In this document: positions 6,226 through 6,369 of the stretch, one piece after another
Layout of the letters: every line of letters starts with the position of its first letter
Position numbering within the stretch: position 1 is the stretch's first letter
Made by a program: the position numbers and the translations under genes
NCBI RefSeq assembly: GCF_959020145.1
Contig: NZ_CAUEQY010000052.1
Span: forward strand, 1-6,369
Direction: 5' to 3'
DNA: 6,369 nt
Source of the DNA: an uncultured Bifidobacterium sp.
GTDB lineage: Bacteria > Actinomycetota > Actinomycetes > Actinomycetales > Bifidobacteriaceae
Notes under the pieces: generated by a model
The model's database searches: none
Seen by the model: the letters and a program-made list of their open reading frames with translations, nothing else
What the model was told of the DNA's origin: nothing

Positions 6226-6242
6226 GCCCCATCGTATGGGGC
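6226..6242 (-). other. Hairpin in the amtB leader
   Basis: GCCCCAT (6226-6232) and ATGGGGC (6236-6242) form a perfect 7-bp inverted repeat with a 3-base loop, about 40 bases before the amtB start codon. No U-run follows, so it is not an intrinsic terminator. It may stabilise the mRNA or be a protein-binding palindrome. It does not match a riboswitch I know. Confidence 0.5.
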
Positions 6243-6269
6243 TGACAAAACGGTATGGAACGCCGCCCG

Positions 6270-6307
6270 CGTTTTGAAAACGTTACGACGTGTTACAGCA
6301 AGGTAAC
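6270..6307. promoter_or_regulatory. Possible nitrogen-control operator (GTTAC/GTAAC elements) upstream of amtB
   Basis: Read on the minus strand, GTTAC (6307-6303), six bases, GTAAC (6296-6292), five bases, GTAAC (6286-6282), six bases, AAAAC (6275-6271). The first pair fits the actinobacterial GlnR half-site pattern GTnAC-n6-GnAAC exactly, and the second fits apart from one base. A 13-bp palindrome CGTTTTGAAAACG (6270-6282) abuts it. The elements overlap and lie downstream of the predicted -10, a position that suits repression more than GlnR-type activation. The regulator is therefore uncertain. Confidence 0.45.
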
Positions 6308-6328
6308 GCCATCTCGCCATTACGTCAA
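6300..6328 (-). promoter_or_regulatory. Candidate amtB-glnB promoter
   Basis: TTGACG (6328-6323) matches the -35 consensus at 5 of 6 positions, and TACCTT (6305-6300) is a TAnnnT -10, with an ideal 17-base spacer. Transcription would start near 6293, giving a leader of about 107 bases. Bases 6329-6369 show no further feature. Confidence 0.5.
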
Positions 6329-6369
6329 CCGAAAACGGCGGAATAAAGCGGCTGGCACGTTTTGTTTCA

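Noticed and set aside
6186..6320. N-terminal extension of AmtB from ATG at 6320
   Set aside because: It would run through the predicted promoter and operator, adds a basic segment unlike Amt proteins, and the ATG at 6185 has a strong AGGAGG.

Overview
The window reads as chromosomal DNA of a fairly GC-rich actinobacterium, most likely Bifidobacterium. I infer this from the gene order amtB-glnB-glnD-dnaB-murT, the strong AGGAGG ribosome sites and the protein sequences; no rRNA or other marker gene is present to prove the genus. All five genes lie on the minus strand, so transcription runs from right (6369) to left (1). I see no mobile element, CRISPR array, tRNA or rRNA.

Right part (about 4360-6369), nitrogen module. 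amtB (ammonium channel) and glnB (PII signal protein) are one nucleotide apart and form a tight operon. The amtB upstream region holds a promoter-like TTGACG-17-TACCTT. GTTAC/GTAAC elements overlap and follow its -10 box, which looks like a nitrogen-control operator. A clear intrinsic terminator after glnB separates this pair from glnD, the PII-modifying nucleotidyltransferase. glnD therefore probably has its own promoter or depends on read-through. GlnD is short (608 aa): it keeps the nucleotidyltransferase and HD domains but stops where the tandem ACT (glutamine-sensing) domains would start in the long family members.

Middle (2110-2528), a 419-bp non-coding region between glnD and dnaB. This is the most unusual part of the window. 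It holds two perfect DnaA boxes (TTATCCACA) and at least four one-mismatch boxes within about 90 bp. Most of them sit in a duplicated 39-bp unit repeated with a 42-bp period. Nearer dnaB there is a perfect 7-bp inverted repeat and a candidate -10 element.

Left part (1-2109), replication and cell wall. dnaB (replicative helicase) is followed after one nucleotide by the N-terminal two-thirds or less of a MurT-type Mur ligase, which runs off the window edge. MurT works with GatD to amidate the D-glutamate of lipid II, and gatD would be expected just beyond the left edge. Replication helicase and cell-wall amidation thus appear co-transcribed behind a DnaA-box cluster.
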